Of a DNA stretch of 64,000 nt, positions 53,275 through 63,503 are shown one piece after another; position 1 is the first letter of the stretch, and each line of letters starts with the position of its first letter. The DNA comes from Acetomicrobium hydrogeniformans ATCC BAA-1850 (lineage in GTDB: Bacteria > Synergistota > Synergistia > Synergistales > Acetomicrobiaceae): contig NZ_ACJX03000001.1 in assembly GCF_000160455.2 (NCBI RefSeq), positions 1,808,001 to 1,872,000 on the forward strand, given 5' to 3'. The translations under genes were made by a program, and so were the position numbers. The notes under the pieces were generated by a model, which worked only from the letters and a program-made list of their open reading frames with translations, had not been told where the DNA came from and made no database searches.

Positions 53275-53463
53275 TTAACCCCCGCTGACGGTATCGATGA
53301 TCCGGACTTCGTCGTCGGGATTGAGCATCTCATCCTCGGTGACGATTGCTCCATTTCTTATGACGACCACTTCGCCTTTATTTAAAGCCATTTTTTTTAA
53401 AAGTTTATTTACTGACATCGTCTCTATAAATTCAAGCACTTCTTTTTTGTAGCGAACCCTCAC
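53275..53463 (-). CDS. ttuB: ubiquitin-like sulfur carrier TtuB (MoaD/ThiS family)
   Basis: 62 residues ending in the diglycine tail (IIDTVSGG) that is thiocarboxylated to carry sulfur. The beta-grasp pattern is visible: VVVIRNGAIVTEDEMLNPDDEVRII. GTG 53463 follows AAGGGGG by about ten bases; the longer open frame runs backward through tRNA genes and is not real. Donor for TtuA next door; the E1-like activating enzyme is elsewhere. ThiS is possible, but no thiamine genes are near. Confidence 0.83.
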   Translation of the reverse strand: MRVRYKKEVLEFIETMSVNKLLKKMALNKGEVVVIRNGAIVTEDEMLNPDDEVRIIDTVSGG

Positions 53464-53540
53464 TATTTCAGAGCCCCCTTGTGCTGTTAATAATGAACAG
53501 GTATTGACGTGAAAAAATACCATATCACATGTAATGATGC

Positions 53541-53570
53541 TTGACAAGCGAGCGATAAGACGCTTACAAT
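53541..53570 (+). promoter_or_regulatory. promoter of tRNA-Ala/Pro
   Basis: Perfect TTGACA (53541-53546), 18-base spacer, TACAAT (53565-53570), 13 bases before tRNA-Ala. Confidence 0.72.
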
Positions 53571-53583
53571 GAATTTCGCTTAA

Positions 53584-53658
53584 GGGGCTGTAGCGCAGAG
53601 GGAGCGCGTTTCCTTCGCACGGAAAAGGTCGGGGGTTCGAGTCCCCCCAGCTCCACCA
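53584..53658 (+). tRNA. tRNA-Ala (anticodon CGC)
   Basis: Acceptor GGGGCTG/CAGCTCC contains the G3-U70 pair that marks tRNA-Ala; discriminator A, CCA encoded. Anticodon stem TTTCC/GGAAA around TTCGCAC. Reads GCG. Confidence 0.93.
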
Positions 53659-53667
53659 ATAAAATTT

Positions 53668-53745
53668 CGGGGCGTAGCGCAGTCTGGTTAGCGCACCTGC
53701 TTTGGGAGCAGGGGGTCGAAGGTTCAAATCCTTTCGCCCCGACCA
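53668..53745 (+). tRNA. tRNA-Pro (anticodon TGG)
   Basis: Acceptor CGGGGCG/CGCCCCG with the C1-G72 pair typical of Pro; discriminator A, CCA encoded. Anticodon stem CCTGC/GCAGG around TTTGGGA. Confidence 0.94.
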
Positions 53746-53755
53746 AAATGACAAT

Positions 53756-53801
53756 AAAGGGCAGGACATTATCGTTAGATATGCTTTATCCTGCCCTTTT
53801 T
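53756..53801 (+). terminator. terminator after tRNA-Pro
   Basis: Stem AAAGGGCAGGA (53756-53766) with TCCTGCCCTTT (53789-53799), then T-run. Confidence 0.85.
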
Positions 53802-53889
53802 AATTGTGGTTGTGGAAGTTTGACATGTAGTATTTGAGAAATAGAGAATTTTATGATTTTCTTGCCTTGATTTTTTAACGTCCAAGGTA

Positions 53890-53918
53890 TTGCGCAAGCA
53901 CATTCGTTATGCTAGTAT
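53890..53918 (+). promoter_or_regulatory. promoter of tRNA-Gly/Arg
   Basis: TTGCGC (53890-53895), 17-base spacer, TAGTAT (53913-53918), 14 bases before tRNA-Gly. Confidence 0.6.
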
Positions 53919-53932
53919 TATTCGCGTCGAGG

Positions 53933-54009
53933 GCGGGAATAGCTCAGCTGGCTAGAGCGACGGCCTTCCAAGCCGTAGGTCGCGGGTTCGAATCCCGTTT
54001 CCCGCTCCA
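53933..54009 (+). tRNA. tRNA-Gly (anticodon TCC)
   Basis: Acceptor GCGGGAA/TTCCCGC, discriminator T, CCA encoded; anticodon stem ACGGC/GCCGT around CTTCCAA. Reads GGA/GGG. Confidence 0.94.
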
Positions 54010-54022
54010 GTTTATTTGAAGG

Positions 54023-54099
<77 letters not shown>

Positions 54100-54218
54100 T
54101 AGTTTGTACGGTGTTTTATCTTAACAATATCAATGAAAAAACAATGAAAACTTTTCCTGCGATATAGCGGTTTGCTCACAGATAGCAATATCCCTTAAAC
54201 ACTTCGCCGAGTATCAGG

Positions 54219-54265
54219 TATAACAGTCCCTTGTATGCCAAAGAAGGCAGCAGGGGACTGTTATA
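54219..54265. repeat. 47-nt near-perfect hairpin in a gene-free region
   Basis: Fifteen-base stem (54219-54233 with 54251-54265, one G-T pair) and an inner TGCC/GGCA pair around AAAGAA. No T-run on either side, so it is not a normal terminator. It stands in a gap of about 535 bases between the tRNAs and the ATPase operon; the rest of that gap shows no gene. Confidence 0.65.
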
Positions 54266-54397
54266 GTAGTATCTGTTAATTAAGCTCCGGTTAATATTAT
54301 CTATAAGCGTAGTGATAAATTCTATCAGTTAATAAGTCGGCCTATCAGTACAATGATATTAAATGCATTTGATTTTTAAGAATATTCTTTTGAATCA

Positions 54398-54427
54398 TTG
54401 ATATTAAATTATGATTTGTGATAGTAT
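54398..54427 (+). promoter_or_regulatory. possible promoter of the ATPase operon
   Basis: TTGATA (54398-54403), 18-base spacer, TAGTAT (54422-54427), about 208 bases ahead of atpH. Weak; the long leader between has no recognised element. Confidence 0.35.
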
Positions 54428-54634
54428 ATCATGGGGCGCGATCGGGCAGGTCATAATTGGCCAAATGCTCTATTCCCGATGATTGCTCCATTTTTTTTAT
54501 ACAAAGGAACTCTATCGATTTGACACGGCGTCTAAAAATGATTACACTGAGTTCTGATTGTGTTGTTCATAACAAGGTTTTTGCATCCCGTCAATAAGCG
54601 GTCTCACAATTTCTAAGCAAAGGAGTTGATAACA

Positions 54635-54961
54635 TTGCCGGCAGATATAGCGCAGGAGCTCAAGGAGACTGAAGAATCTGCGAAGAAGTTGGTGGCAGAG
54701 GCCAAATCTAAAGCCAACGGCATCATCGAAGAAGCTCGGGTGAAGGCAGAAGAAATTATCAAAGAGGCAAAAGCCAAAGCAAGAGCTCAGTACAGGGAAA
54801 TAGTTCAACAAGCTCAAGCCGAAGCTGAGAAAAAAGCCCAATCTATTATTGAGCAAGGCAAAAAGAAAATCTCCTCTGAAAGAGAGACCTACCTTCCTAA
54901 AGTAGATCGTGTTGCTGCTTTAGTGATGGAAGAGGTGATGAAAACGTATGGCAATAACTAA
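54635..54961 (+). CDS. atpH: A/V-type ATPase subunit H (G), peripheral stalk
   Basis: 108 residues, almost all a long Ala/Glu/Lys-rich helix (AEAKSKANGIIEEARVKAEE), the peripheral-stalk coiled coil that pairs with subunit E. TTG 54635 lies ten bases after AAAGGAG; the TTG at 54626 is too close. First gene of atpHIKECFABD; overlaps atpI by 14 bases. Confidence 0.85.
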   Translation: MPADIAQELKETEESAKKLVAEAKSKANGIIEEARVKAEEIIKEAKAKARAQYREIVQQAQAEAEKKAQSIIEQGKKKISSERETYLPKVDRVAALVMEEVMKTYGNN

Positions 54962-56981
54962 GTTTTGCAAGCTCGATCTCGTCGTTCATGAGTCCGTAAG
55001 AGAAGAGGTTATGAGCGAACTTCAGCGTCTCGGGTGCTGTGAGGTAATTACTACAGAGCGAGCTGAAGAAGATCAATGGCGACCCGAAAGCATTAAATCT
55101 CTCGACGAAAAGCTGTCCGACGCAAGATTTGCTATAAGATTTCTCGAGCCCTATTATCGGGGAGAGGGAAGCAAAATTGCCAGAATGCTTGGAAACAAGC
55201 CTAAGGTATCACTTGACGAAATATCGAGGCTGGAAGAGAGTTTTGACATCGTTCAATATTCGGCTAAGTTGAGAGAGGTCGAAAAGAAATTATCTGAAAT
55301 AAGGGCAGAGCTTTCCAGGCTCAGGAACATTGAAGGAATAGTAGCAAAAATCGTCGATTTTCAACTTTCTCTTTCGTTGATAACAAAGGGAACGGATTAC
55401 GTAACCGGCATAATGGCTGCTATACCGGTCGAACAAACCATGGTGTTTAAATCGTTGCTGGAAGGTTCAATCAATTCGGACGAAGGTGATTTCTTCATAT
55501 CTACCCCCAAAGAAAAGGACAAGGAGGTATATCTGATTGCCCTTTTCGTAAGGGAGAAAAAGGAAGAAATCAGAAATTTGTTGACGTCTAACGGAGCTTC
55601 AATAATAGAGCTCGATCCCAGATTGCTTGGAACGCCAGTTGAAGAGCTTGAAAACATGGCAGAGACAAAGAAGGAACTCATCGCTGAAGAAGAAAAACTA
55701 TTTGCATCAATCTCCGATGAAGCTAAAAAGAATTTCATGTACCTCCAGCAACTCCACGATTATTATGATTTAATTAAACGAAGGATTGAAGCTATTGGTT
55801 CCGGGCTTTCGACGGAACATGCCACTTGGAGTAAGATGTGGGTTCCAAGGATTGCGATCGATCGCATACAGTCTGTATTGTCTTCCTATGACTCATTAGT
55901 TCACATGGAAATTTCGGAACCGGAGGAAGAGGATGAACCGCCTGTATATCTAGTCTCAAGGAAATGGGCATCTCCCTTTGAGCCATTGACAAAACTTTAC
56001 GGATTACCAGAGTACAATGGTATCGATCCAACACCTTTTTTTGCCCCCTTTTATTTTTTATTTTTCGGCATGTGTTTAGGTGATGCAGGATATGGTGCTG
56101 TCTTAGCCTTGATCTTTTTGTATGCTATTAAGAAGTATTGCCCCCGTAAGGATGCCTTTAAATTCTTTGCTTTGTTTGTTTTGGCAGGAATTTCATCGGT
56201 ACTTGTGGGTGTTTTGACTGGCTCGCTGTTCGGAGATATGATCGATGCATTTCCCATATTAGCATCACTTCGAGATATCAAAAATTCATTAAAGATCACT
56301 GACGTAATGTACAATCCCATGCCTTTCCTCGGTTTTTCTCTGTTCATTGGTTTCGTACAAATAATCTTCGGGCTCTTCATCGCCTTTTTCGATAATCTTC
56401 GAAAGAAGGATTACATCGGAGCGATAGGGGACCAAGGCGGTTGGATAACTTTCCTTCTGGGTTTGGCTCTTTATATACTCGTTCGTGCTGGAATGTTGCC
56501 GCCTTCGCTTTCTTCTCCCAGCGCAATAGCCACAATTGCAGGAGTCTGTATACTGGTTGCAACGCAGGGAAGGGAAAAGAAAAATATCTTTTCCAAATTG
56601 TTTTCCGGTATCATGAGCCTATATTCCGTAACATCGTACTTAGGTGACGTGTTAAGTTACAGTAGGCTCTTAGCGCTTGGTTTAGCCACGTCAGCCATAG
56701 CGATGATCATCAATACACTTACGTTGCAGCTATTTCATATTCCTTACATAGGCTGGCTATTGGGGATAATTTTGTTCGCAGGTGGACATATATTTAGCAT
56801 AGCTGTTAACGTTTTAGGGGCATTTGTCCATTCCTTGCGTCTCCAATACGTCGAATTCTTCAGCAAATTTTACAAAGCCGGAGGAAGAGCATTCGAACCA
56901 TTTGATATGAATGCACGTTATGTTGACATTGCAGAAAGCTATGATTTCGATCATTTAATTCGCGTAAAAGCTTCCAGTTAG
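54948..56981 (+). CDS. atpI: A/V-type ATPase subunit I (a)
   Basis: 677 residues. Cytoplasmic N-terminal half with coiled coils, then about eight membrane segments from residue 370. The essential arginine of the ion half-channels is in SYSRLLALGLATSAIA. Anchors the stator and forms the ion path with subunit K. Confidence 0.93.
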   Translation: MAITKFCKLDLVVHESVREEVMSELQRLGCCEVITTERAEEDQWRPESIKSLDEKLSDARFAIRFLEPYYRGEGSKIARMLGNKPKVSLDEISRLEESFDIVQYSAKLREVEKKLSEIRAELSRLRNIEGIVAKIVDFQLSLSLITKGTDYVTGIMAAIPVEQTMVFKSLLEGSINSDEGDFFISTPKEKDKEVYLIALFVREKKEEIRNLLTSNGASIIELDPRLLGTPVEELENMAETKKELIAEEEKLFASISDEAKKNFMYLQQLHDYYDLIKRRIEAIGSGLSTEHATWSKMWVPRIAIDRIQSVLSSYDSLVHMEISEPEEEDEPPVYLVSRKWASPFEPLTKLYGLPEYNGIDPTPFFAPFYFLFFGMCLGDAGYGAVLALIFLYAIKKYCPRKDAFKFFALFVLAGISSVLVGVLTGSLFGDMIDAFPILASLRDIKNSLKITDVMYNPMPFLGFSLFIGFVQIIFGLFIAFFDNLRKKDYIGAIGDQGGWITFLLGLALYILVRAGMLPPSLSSPSAIATIAGVCILVATQGREKKNIFSKLFSGIMSLYSVTSYLGDVLSYSRLLALGLATSAIAMIINTLTLQLFHIPYIGWLLGIILFAGGHIFSIAVNVLGAFVHSLRLQYVEFFSKFYKAGGRAFEPFDMNARYVDIAESYDFDHLIRVKASS

Positions 56982-57049
56982 TTCAACAATTACATTAAAA
57001 ATATGGCAATTTACGCCATTAATAATTCTTGAAAGGAGTGTATTTGATT

Positions 57050-57523
57050 ATGGAATGGGGACTTGCATTAGCTATATTAGGTGCTGCATTGGCTGCGGGG
57101 TGTGCCGGTTCGGGTTCTGCTCTTGGTGTAGGTGTTGCTGGTGAATCAGGAGCTGGGGTCATGACAGAGGATCCCGGGAAGTTCGGTCTGGTTTTGTTAC
57201 TTCAGGCACTGCCTGGAACTCAGGGGATATATGGTTTGCTGATAGGATTTTTTACCATCATGCAGGTTGGACTGCTTGGCGGTGAACCGGTTGCGGTTAG
57301 TTTGGAACAGGGGATGGCCATACTCTTCGCCTGTTTGCCAATCGCAATAGTCGGATATATTTCAGGATATTCGCAGGGCAAGACATCAGCTGCCTGCATT
57401 CAGCTTATTGCTAAAAGGCCTGAGGAAACTGGTAAAGCAGTTATATTGCCTGCGATGGTGGAGACTTATGCCGTTTTGGCTCTTTTGATGAGCATCATAT
57501 TGCTGAACGGCATTAGCTTATAG
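57050..57523 (+). CDS. atpK: A/V-type ATPase subunit K (proteolipid ring)
   Basis: 157 residues: a duplicated hairpin with four membrane segments, as in Enterococcus hirae NtpK. Only the second hairpin has the ion-binding acid (AMVETYAVLALL, Glu138). Thr57, Gln58 and Tyr61 (LPGTQGIYG) and Gln109 (SQGK) match the residues that bind Na+ in NtpK, so sodium coupling is predicted. Start ATG 57050; TTG 57044 is better spaced from AAAGGAG and adds two residues. Confidence 0.93.
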   Translation: MEWGLALAILGAALAAGCAGSGSALGVGVAGESGAGVMTEDPGKFGLVLLLQALPGTQGIYGLLIGFFTIMQVGLLGGEPVAVSLEQGMAILFACLPIAIVGYISGYSQGKTSAACIQLIAKRPEETGKAVILPAMVETYAVLALLMSIILLNGISL

Positions 57524-57535
57524 AGGTGTTGCCAA

Positions 57536-58126
57536 ATGGCATTGGCTGATGTCAAGACAAAAATAGAAGATGATGCAAGAAAACAGGCTGACGAAATATT
57601 GGAGAAGGCCAAAAAACAAGCCGAAGAGATAATTTCAAAGGCTCAAGAGGAAGCTCAGAAAATACAGGAAGAATGGATGCGACAGGCGAAAGAAGAAAGA
57701 GAAAATATTTTTAAGAGAAGAGAAATTGTCGCGGACCTGGATCTAGGGAAGATTGAACTATCGATGAAAAGATCGCTGATCGAAGAGACGCTGACGAAAG
57801 CCAGAAAAAAGATGAACGCACTTGATCCTAAGAAATATGCTTCATTCGTCGAAACGGTCTTGAAGACTGCCGTCAAAGAGTCGGAAAAATCCGAAGGGTT
57901 GATCTATGTCGGTGAAGAAGAGGCGATTATAGACGAAGAATGGGTATCTAATTTCAATCAGAAAAATGATACAAAATTGAGTTTAGCCGATGAAAAGCTA
58001 CCTTTTAGAGGGGGTTTTATCCTAAATGTCGGCGATATAGATATAAACTGCTCCTTTGATATGCTAATAGCAAGCATCCAAGACGATCTCGAATTGATAA
58101 TTGCAAGGGAACTTTTCTCGGAATAG
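57536..58126 (+). CDS. atpE: A/V-type ATPase subunit E
   Basis: 196 residues. N-terminal long charged helix (DEILEKAKKQAEEIISKAQEEAQ) pairing with subunit H, and a globular C-terminal domain that holds the top of the catalytic head. Starts 12 bases after atpK. Confidence 0.88.
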   Translation: MALADVKTKIEDDARKQADEILEKAKKQAEEIISKAQEEAQKIQEEWMRQAKEERENIFKRREIVADLDLGKIELSMKRSLIEETLTKARKKMNALDPKKYASFVETVLKTAVKESEKSEGLIYVGEEEAIIDEEWVSNFNQKNDTKLSLADEKLPFRGGFILNVGDIDINCSFDMLIASIQDDLELIIARELFSE

Positions 58127-58147
58127 CCCTTTTATAGGAGATGAATC

Positions 58148-59185
58148 ATGACATATTTAGGGTCGGTGAGACAATTGGAAGCCAGAAGCGAATACACCTA
58201 TGCCGTATCCCGCTTGAGGGCGATGGAAAATAGAAAGATCGATACTTCGGCCATGCAACAAATGGCAGAGGCGGAGAGCTTTGAGTCTGCATGGAAATTG
58301 TTCATGGAGACGTGCTATGGGTACTGGGCTGCTGAAATGGGCAACAACTCTTCATACGATAATTTATTGGAAGCAGAGCTTTCATACACCTATGGAGAGC
58401 TCAGAAAATTCGTTCCTGACCCACAGCTGGTTCAGCTTTTTCAAATCCCTTATGACTTCCATAATTTGAAGGTCATATTAAAGGGAATGTTTGCCCAGAG
58501 AGAAGGCGGTAAAAGTCGATGGGATCTGTTGGTCTCCATGGGTTCATATCCGGCAGACGATATGATATTAGCTGTTGAAAGCGAAGATTACCGACTCCTT
58601 CCTCATCAGTTGCACAGGATAATTCCATCATGCGTAATGATATGGGAACAGACGAAAAATATTCTAGAGATCGAACAACTTTTAGACAGACACATGTTTT
58701 ATATAATGCGCATGATTGCAAATGAGCTTTCTTATAACGGGGTAAAGGAATATGTTCGTTTTCGGATCGACGCGGAAAATATCAGAACGATATTGCGGCT
58801 CAAGAGGATGAATGCCGATGCGTCACAGATATCGAACTATCTTCATTCCGGCGGCACATATTCAATGGAACTTTTAGCACAGCTGTACTCCGAACCAAAG
58901 GAATCATGGGCTAGGGAACTCGCCTTTGGTTATATGGGACGTATATTGGATAACGTCGAAGAAATGGATGCGTCGAGGATTTTGCCCGAAATTGAAAAAC
59001 GATCCGATGGAATGATCAGCAAATACTTAAACAAATATCAATACGATCCTTTTGCCCCTGAACAGGTTCTCCGCTTTCTCTGGCTGAAAGAGACAGAGGT
59101 TAAAAATTTGAGAATTATACTCGTGGGCAAGGCCAGCGGGGTAGAGAAAGATATGATAAAGGGGTTGTTGCGCCATGCAGCGTAG
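58148..59185 (+). CDS. atpC: A/V-type ATPase subunit C (d)
   Basis: 345 residues, helical, no membrane segment. Matches the subunit that sits on the proteolipid ring as socket for the central stalk (YAVSRLRAMENRKID at the start; VKEYVRFRIDAENIRTILRLK). Ends ten bases inside atpF. Confidence 0.9.
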   Translation: MTYLGSVRQLEARSEYTYAVSRLRAMENRKIDTSAMQQMAEAESFESAWKLFMETCYGYWAAEMGNNSSYDNLLEAELSYTYGELRKFVPDPQLVQLFQIPYDFHNLKVILKGMFAQREGGKSRWDLLVSMGSYPADDMILAVESEDYRLLPHQLHRIIPSCVMIWEQTKNILEIEQLLDRHMFYIMRMIANELSYNGVKEYVRFRIDAENIRTILRLKRMNADASQISNYLHSGGTYSMELLAQLYSEPKESWARELAFGYMGRILDNVEEMDASRILPEIEKRSDGMISKYLNKYQYDPFAPEQVLRFLWLKETEVKNLRIILVGKASGVEKDMIKGLLRHAA

Positions 59186-59513
59186 GACACATCCCATAGC
59201 AGCAGTGGGGGATTATGAAAGCGTTTTACCCTTCCAGGCGATAGGTTTAAAACAGTTTGTAATAGATGACCCGAATGACGATAAAAAATTTAGAGAAATA
59301 TTGATTGATATCATTAATAAACAATACGCTATCTGTCTTATCACCGAAGATATTTACGAGAAATTCGATAGTATTATCGATGAACTGACGCGGGACAACA
59401 TGTTAAGCGTAATTCCGGTACCAACTTTAAAGTACTCTACGGGTTTTGGTTCAACGCAGATTAAGAATTGGGTAGAGAAAGCAGTAGGTATTGATATTTT
59501 CGCAAATAAATAA
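59175..59513 (+). CDS. atpF: A/V-type ATPase subunit F
   Basis: 112 residues, small Rossmann-like central-stalk subunit (IAAVGDYESVLPFQAIGL at the start, YAICLITEDIYEKF, late VIPVPTLKYSTGFG). Overlaps atpC. Confidence 0.9.
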   Translation: MQRRTHPIAAVGDYESVLPFQAIGLKQFVIDDPNDDKKFREILIDIINKQYAICLITEDIYEKFDSIIDELTRDNMLSVIPVPTLKYSTGFGSTQIKNWVEKAVGIDIFANK

Positions 59514-59549
59514 TTGAGCAAAATTATTTGAATTTGGAGGGAGTTTTCG

Positions 59550-61352
59550 ATGGGCGAGACGGCTCGTAAGCAGATAAAGGGATCGATCACGAGAATATCA
59601 GGGCCATTGGTGGTAGCAAGCGGCATGGCCGGCGCCTCGATGTACGATGTCGTTCGAGTTGGCGACCTGGGTTTGGTCGGGGAAATTATCGAGTTGAAGG
59701 GAGATAACGCTTTCATTCAGGTTTACGAGGAAACATCAGGTTTGAAGCCAAAGGAACCTGTTATAAGCACAGGAGCTCCTTTAAGCGTAGAATTAGGCCC
59801 CGGACTTATAGAACAATTTTTCGACGGAGTACAAAGGCCTTTGAACATGATCGAAAAAGAAGCACAAAGTCCATATATCACTAGGGGCATTGATGTACCT
59901 GCCCTCGATAGAAAGAAAAAGTGGGAGTTTGTTCCAAAAGTCAAAAACGGAGAATCCGTGGGCCCCGGAGATATACTGGGGATCGTTCGGGAAACTGTTC
60001 TCGTTGAACATCGCATATTGGTTCCCTATGGAGTTGAGGGTAAAGTCAGGTCCATAAAAGAGGGAGAATATACTGTTGAAGATGTGATTGCCGAGATAGA
60101 AGACGAGAAGGGCAATGTGCATAAGGTTACAATGATGCAGCGCTGGCCCGTAAGATTTCCCAAGCCGGTAGCCCGAAGGTTAAAACCTGAAATACCGCTG
60201 CTCACCGGCCAGCGCGTCGTAGATATGTTTTTTCCTATTGCCCGAGGAGGGACTGCATGCGTTCCCGGCCCATTCGGCAGCGGCAAGACGGTCATCCAGC
60301 ACCAGCTTGCCAAATGGGCAGACGCCGAGATTGTAGTGTATGTTGGATGTGGAGAGCGTGGCAATGAAATGACTGACGTTTTGCTGGAATTCCCCGAATT
60401 GCAGGATCCGAGATCCGGGCAACCTCTCATGAAGAGAACAGTCCTCATAGCAAACACGTCAAATATGCCTGTGGCCGCTCGGGAAGCCAGTATATATACG
60501 GCCATCACAATAGCTGAGTATTATAGAGATATGGGATATTCAGTTGCTTTGATGGCGGATTCGACAAGCCGATGGGCAGAAGCTTTAAGAGAAATATCCG
60601 GTCGTTTGGAAGAAATGCCCGGCGAAGAAGGTTACCCTGCATACTTGGGAACAAGACTGGCATCTTTCTATGAGCGAGCCGGTAGAAGCATATGCTTGGG
60701 TAAAGATGAAAGGGAAGGTGCCATAAGCGTTATAGGTGCCGTTTCTCCTCCTGGCGGAGATCTTTCGGAACCCGTAAGCCAGAACACCTTAAGGGTTACA
60801 AAGGTATTCTGGGGATTGGATGCATCGTTGGCTTATCAGAGGCATTTCCCTGCCATAAACTGGCTAAACAGTTATTCTCTATATACCGATGTGTTGGGAG
60901 AATACTGGGATGAAAAGTACGACGGCGAATGGAGCATGCAACGGGTCGAAGCCATGTCTCTCCTGGAGGAAGAGTCACAATTGCTGGAAGTGGTGAGGTT
61001 AGTCGGTATTGACGCACTTTCTCGGGAGGAGCGCTTGGTTCTGGAAACGGCTAAATCGATAAGGGAGGATTTTCTGCATCAAAATGCTTTTCATGAGGTC
61101 GATACATATGCCTCCATGGATAAGCAGTTTAAGATGCTTCGCAATATCTTAACTTTCCATCATGCAGCGAAAGATGCATTGCGTCGAGGAGCAGACATAA
61201 AGAAACTTTTCGAACTTCCCGTTAGGGAAAATATAGCGAGAATGAGATATGTTTCTGAAGATAAGTTAGATTCCCTTGATCAACTTGAAGCTGAGATTCG
61301 CTCTCAAATCAACAAGATAATACCAACGGGAGGCGACAATTATGCTGCCTAA
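59550..61352 (+). CDS. atpA: A/V-type ATPase catalytic subunit A
   Basis: 600 residues. Walker A GPFGSGKT at 240-247, [12 protein letters not shown] with the catalytic Glu, [33 protein letters not shown] written here in parts: [12 protein letters not shown] and [14 protein letters not shown]. Long non-homologous insertion before Walker A typical of A-type subunits. GGAGGGAG site. Overlaps atpB by 11 bases. Confidence 0.97.
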   Translation: MGETARKQIKGSITRISGPLVVASGMAGASMYDVVRVGDLGLVGEIIELKGDNAFIQVYEETSGLKPKEPVISTGAPLSVELGPGLIEQFFDGVQRPLNMIEKEAQSPYITRGIDVPALDRKKKWEFVPKVKNGESVGPGDILGIVRETVLVEHRILVPYGVEGKVRSIKEGEYTVEDVIAEIEDEKGNVHKVTMMQRWPVRFPKPVARRLKPEIPLLTGQRVVDMFFPIARGGTACVPGPFGSGKTVIQHQLAKWADAEIVVYVGCGERGNEMTDVLLEFPELQDPRSGQPLMKRTVLIANTSNMPVAAREASIYTAITIAEYYRDMGYSVALMADSTSRWAEALREISGRLEEMPGEEGYPAYLGTRLASFYERAGRSICLGKDEREGAISVIGAVSPPGGDLSEPVSQNTLRVTKVFWGLDASLAYQRHFPAINWLNSYSLYTDVLGEYWDEKYDGEWSMQRVEAMSLLEEESQLLEVVRLVGIDALSREERLVLETAKSIREDFLHQNAFHEVDTYASMDKQFKMLRNILTFHHAAKDALRRGADIKKLFELPVRENIARMRYVSEDKLDSLDQLEAEIRSQINKIIPTGGDNYAA

Positions 61353-62772
61353 AGAATACAGAACAATCAGCGATCTTTCGGGCCCCCTCATGGTGGTTGA
61401 AAAAACGGCTGACGTTCGCTACGACGAGCTCGTCGAGATCTCGTTGAGCAACGGCGAAAGAAGACGAGGCCGTGTTTTGGAGATATCGACAGATAGGGCT
61501 CTTGTCCAGGTCTTCGAAGGGACTACTGGAATAGATCTTGAAAACACGAAGGTTCGTTTTCTAGGAAAAGTATTGATGATTCCCGTCTCGAGGGGATTAT
61601 TGGGAAGGATCTTTAACGGGAGGGGTGAGCCCATAGACGACGGTCCGGCCATAATCCCGGAGAAGCATTTGGATATAAACGGATATCCTATCAATCCTTA
61701 CTCTAGAGATTATCCGTCGGAGTTTATACAGACGGGGATATCCACTATAGACGGGATGAACCCAATCGTCCGCGGACAGAAGCTGCCAATATTTTCAGGA
61801 AGCGGTATGCCTCACAATAAGATGGCTGCTCAAATTGCGCGTCAAGCTACCGTCTTGGGTTCTCAAGAAGGATTTGCCGTAGTATTTGCTGCAATGGGCA
61901 TCACATTTGAAGAAGCTTCTTTCTTCATGGATGACTTTCGAAGAACGGGAGCTATCGAGCGTGCCGTTATGTTCCTCAATCTTGCCGATGACCCTGCTAT
62001 TGAACGTATAACTACGCCAAGGCTCGCCCTTACCTGTGCGGAATATCTGGCTTTTGAGCTCGACATGCACGTACTCGTCATATTAACTGACATGACCAAC
62101 TATTGCGAAGCCTTAAGGGAAATATCAGCAGCCAGAAAAGAGGTGCCCGGCAGAAGAGGTTACCCCGGCTACCTTTATACTGACCTAGCTACGATGTACG
62201 AGAGGGCAGGCCGCCTGCGTGGCTATAAGGGCTCCATAACACAGCTTCCCATACTAACAATGCCCGAGGATGATATAACTCACCCGATTCCTGACCTGAC
62301 GGGCTATATAACGGAAGGGCAAATTATTTTGAGCAGAGGTCTTCACCGTAAAGGCATATATCCCCCCGTCGATGTGCTGCCTTCTCTTTCGCGATTGAAG
62401 GACAAGGGAATAGGAAGGGATAAAACGCGAGAAGACCATGCCGACCTTTTAAATCAGTTGTTCGCGGCATATGCCAGAGGAAAAGAGGCTAAAGAGCTGG
62501 CCGTTATCCTTGGCGAGGGAGCATTAACGGAAAGTGATAAGGCATTCGCAGAGTTTGCCGATAAGTTTGAAGATAGATATGTAAGGCAAGGCGAGTACGA
62601 GAACAGAACCATATTGGAGACTCTCGAGCTTGGGTGGGAACTGCTTGCGCCTCTGCCTTTGACAGAGCTGAAGCGGGTAAGGGATGAATACATCGAGAAA
62701 TACCTAAAACCCAAACGTCAGGACGACGAAACAAATAAAGACGAGGTGGCCACCTCTTCTGCTACGTCGTAA
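61342..62772 (+). CDS. atpB: A/V-type ATPase subunit B
   Basis: 476 residues. Non-catalytic nucleotide-binding partner of A: no GxxGKT loop but [18 protein letters not shown] in its place, then [14 protein letters not shown] and [13 protein letters not shown]. Charged tail. 20 bases before atpD. Confidence 0.96.
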   Translation: MLPKEYRTISDLSGPLMVVEKTADVRYDELVEISLSNGERRRGRVLEISTDRALVQVFEGTTGIDLENTKVRFLGKVLMIPVSRGLLGRIFNGRGEPIDDGPAIIPEKHLDINGYPINPYSRDYPSEFIQTGISTIDGMNPIVRGQKLPIFSGSGMPHNKMAAQIARQATVLGSQEGFAVVFAAMGITFEEASFFMDDFRRTGAIERAVMFLNLADDPAIERITTPRLALTCAEYLAFELDMHVLVILTDMTNYCEALREISAARKEVPGRRGYPGYLYTDLATMYERAGRLRGYKGSITQLPILTMPEDDITHPIPDLTGYITEGQIILSRGLHRKGIYPPVDVLPSLSRLKDKGIGRDKTREDHADLLNQLFAAYARGKEAKELAVILGEGALTESDKAFAEFADKFEDRYVRQGEYENRTILETLELGWELLAPLPLTELKRVRDEYIEKYLKPKRQDDETNKDEVATSSATS

Positions 62773-62792
62773 ATTTAAAGGAGTGATAAGAG

Positions 62793-63425
62793 TTGGCCAA
62801 TAAATTGAACGTCAATCCCAACAGAATGATGTTAAACGTCATCAAGAGGCGACTTGCGGCCGCAAAAAGAGGACATAAATTATTAAAAGACAAGCAGGAT
62901 GCATTAATAAAGGAATTCTTGCAGAAAGCAAAAGATGTAAAGGAATTGCGCGAGAAAGTGGAAGCGGCCATTTTCGCCTGTTATCGAAGCTTCCTGATGG
63001 CGCGTGCCCAAATGGTGCCGGCCGTGTTGGAGCAATCTTTATTAATGGCTGGCGGCGGAGAAACAGGCGTTCATGTAAAGACTCGCAACCTTATGAGCGT
63101 CGTGGTTCCCGAATATACAATAGACAAAGCAGAAGAACAGGTGAAAGGTTACGGCTTTGCCATGACATCCGGCAGCCTGGATTTGGCGTTGGAGCAATTT
63201 CAGGAACTGCTCCCCGACTTGATACGCCTTGCCAGCGAAGAGAAGGCATTACGGTTGATGGCCATCGAAATAGAACGTACACGCAGAAGGGTTAATGCCC
63301 TCGAATATGTTATGATCCCGGCCTTTGAGGAAACGATAAGAGATATAACTATGAGATTAGACGAAATGGAACGATCTAACTTAAGCAGGTTAATGCGGAT
63401 AAAGGAAATAGTCAGATCCCATTAA
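62793..63425 (+). CDS. atpD: A/V-type ATPase subunit D
   Basis: 210 residues, TTG start behind AAAGGAG. Central rotor shaft: NVNPNRMMLNVIKRRLAAAKRGHKLLKDK at the start (two long helices) and RRRVNALEYVMIPAFEETI near the end. Last gene of the operon. Confidence 0.94.
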   Translation: MANKLNVNPNRMMLNVIKRRLAAAKRGHKLLKDKQDALIKEFLQKAKDVKELREKVEAAIFACYRSFLMARAQMVPAVLEQSLLMAGGGETGVHVKTRNLMSVVVPEYTIDKAEEQVKGYGFAMTSGSLDLALEQFQELLPDLIRLASEEKALRLMAIEIERTRRRVNALEYVMIPAFEETIRDITMRLDEMERSNLSRLMRIKEIVRSH

Positions 63426-63453
63426 GTAATTGACTATCTCCGTTGTTTGCGCG

Positions 63454-63499
63454 AAATCCCGCGGGATGTTCTTTATAAAAAATCCCACGGGATTTTTTA
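63454..63499. terminator. bidirectional terminator between atpD and cheR
   Basis: Fourteen-position stem (63454-63467 with 63482-63495, one mismatch), A-rich before and T-rich after, between convergent genes. Confidence 0.85.
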
Positions 63500-63503
63500 T
63501 CTT

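Noticed and set aside
53464-53769. Reverse-strand extension of the ttuB frame through two tRNA genes
   Set aside because: It gives the well-known tRNA-antisense artefact pattern (GDSNPRP). Only the last 62 codons look like a protein.
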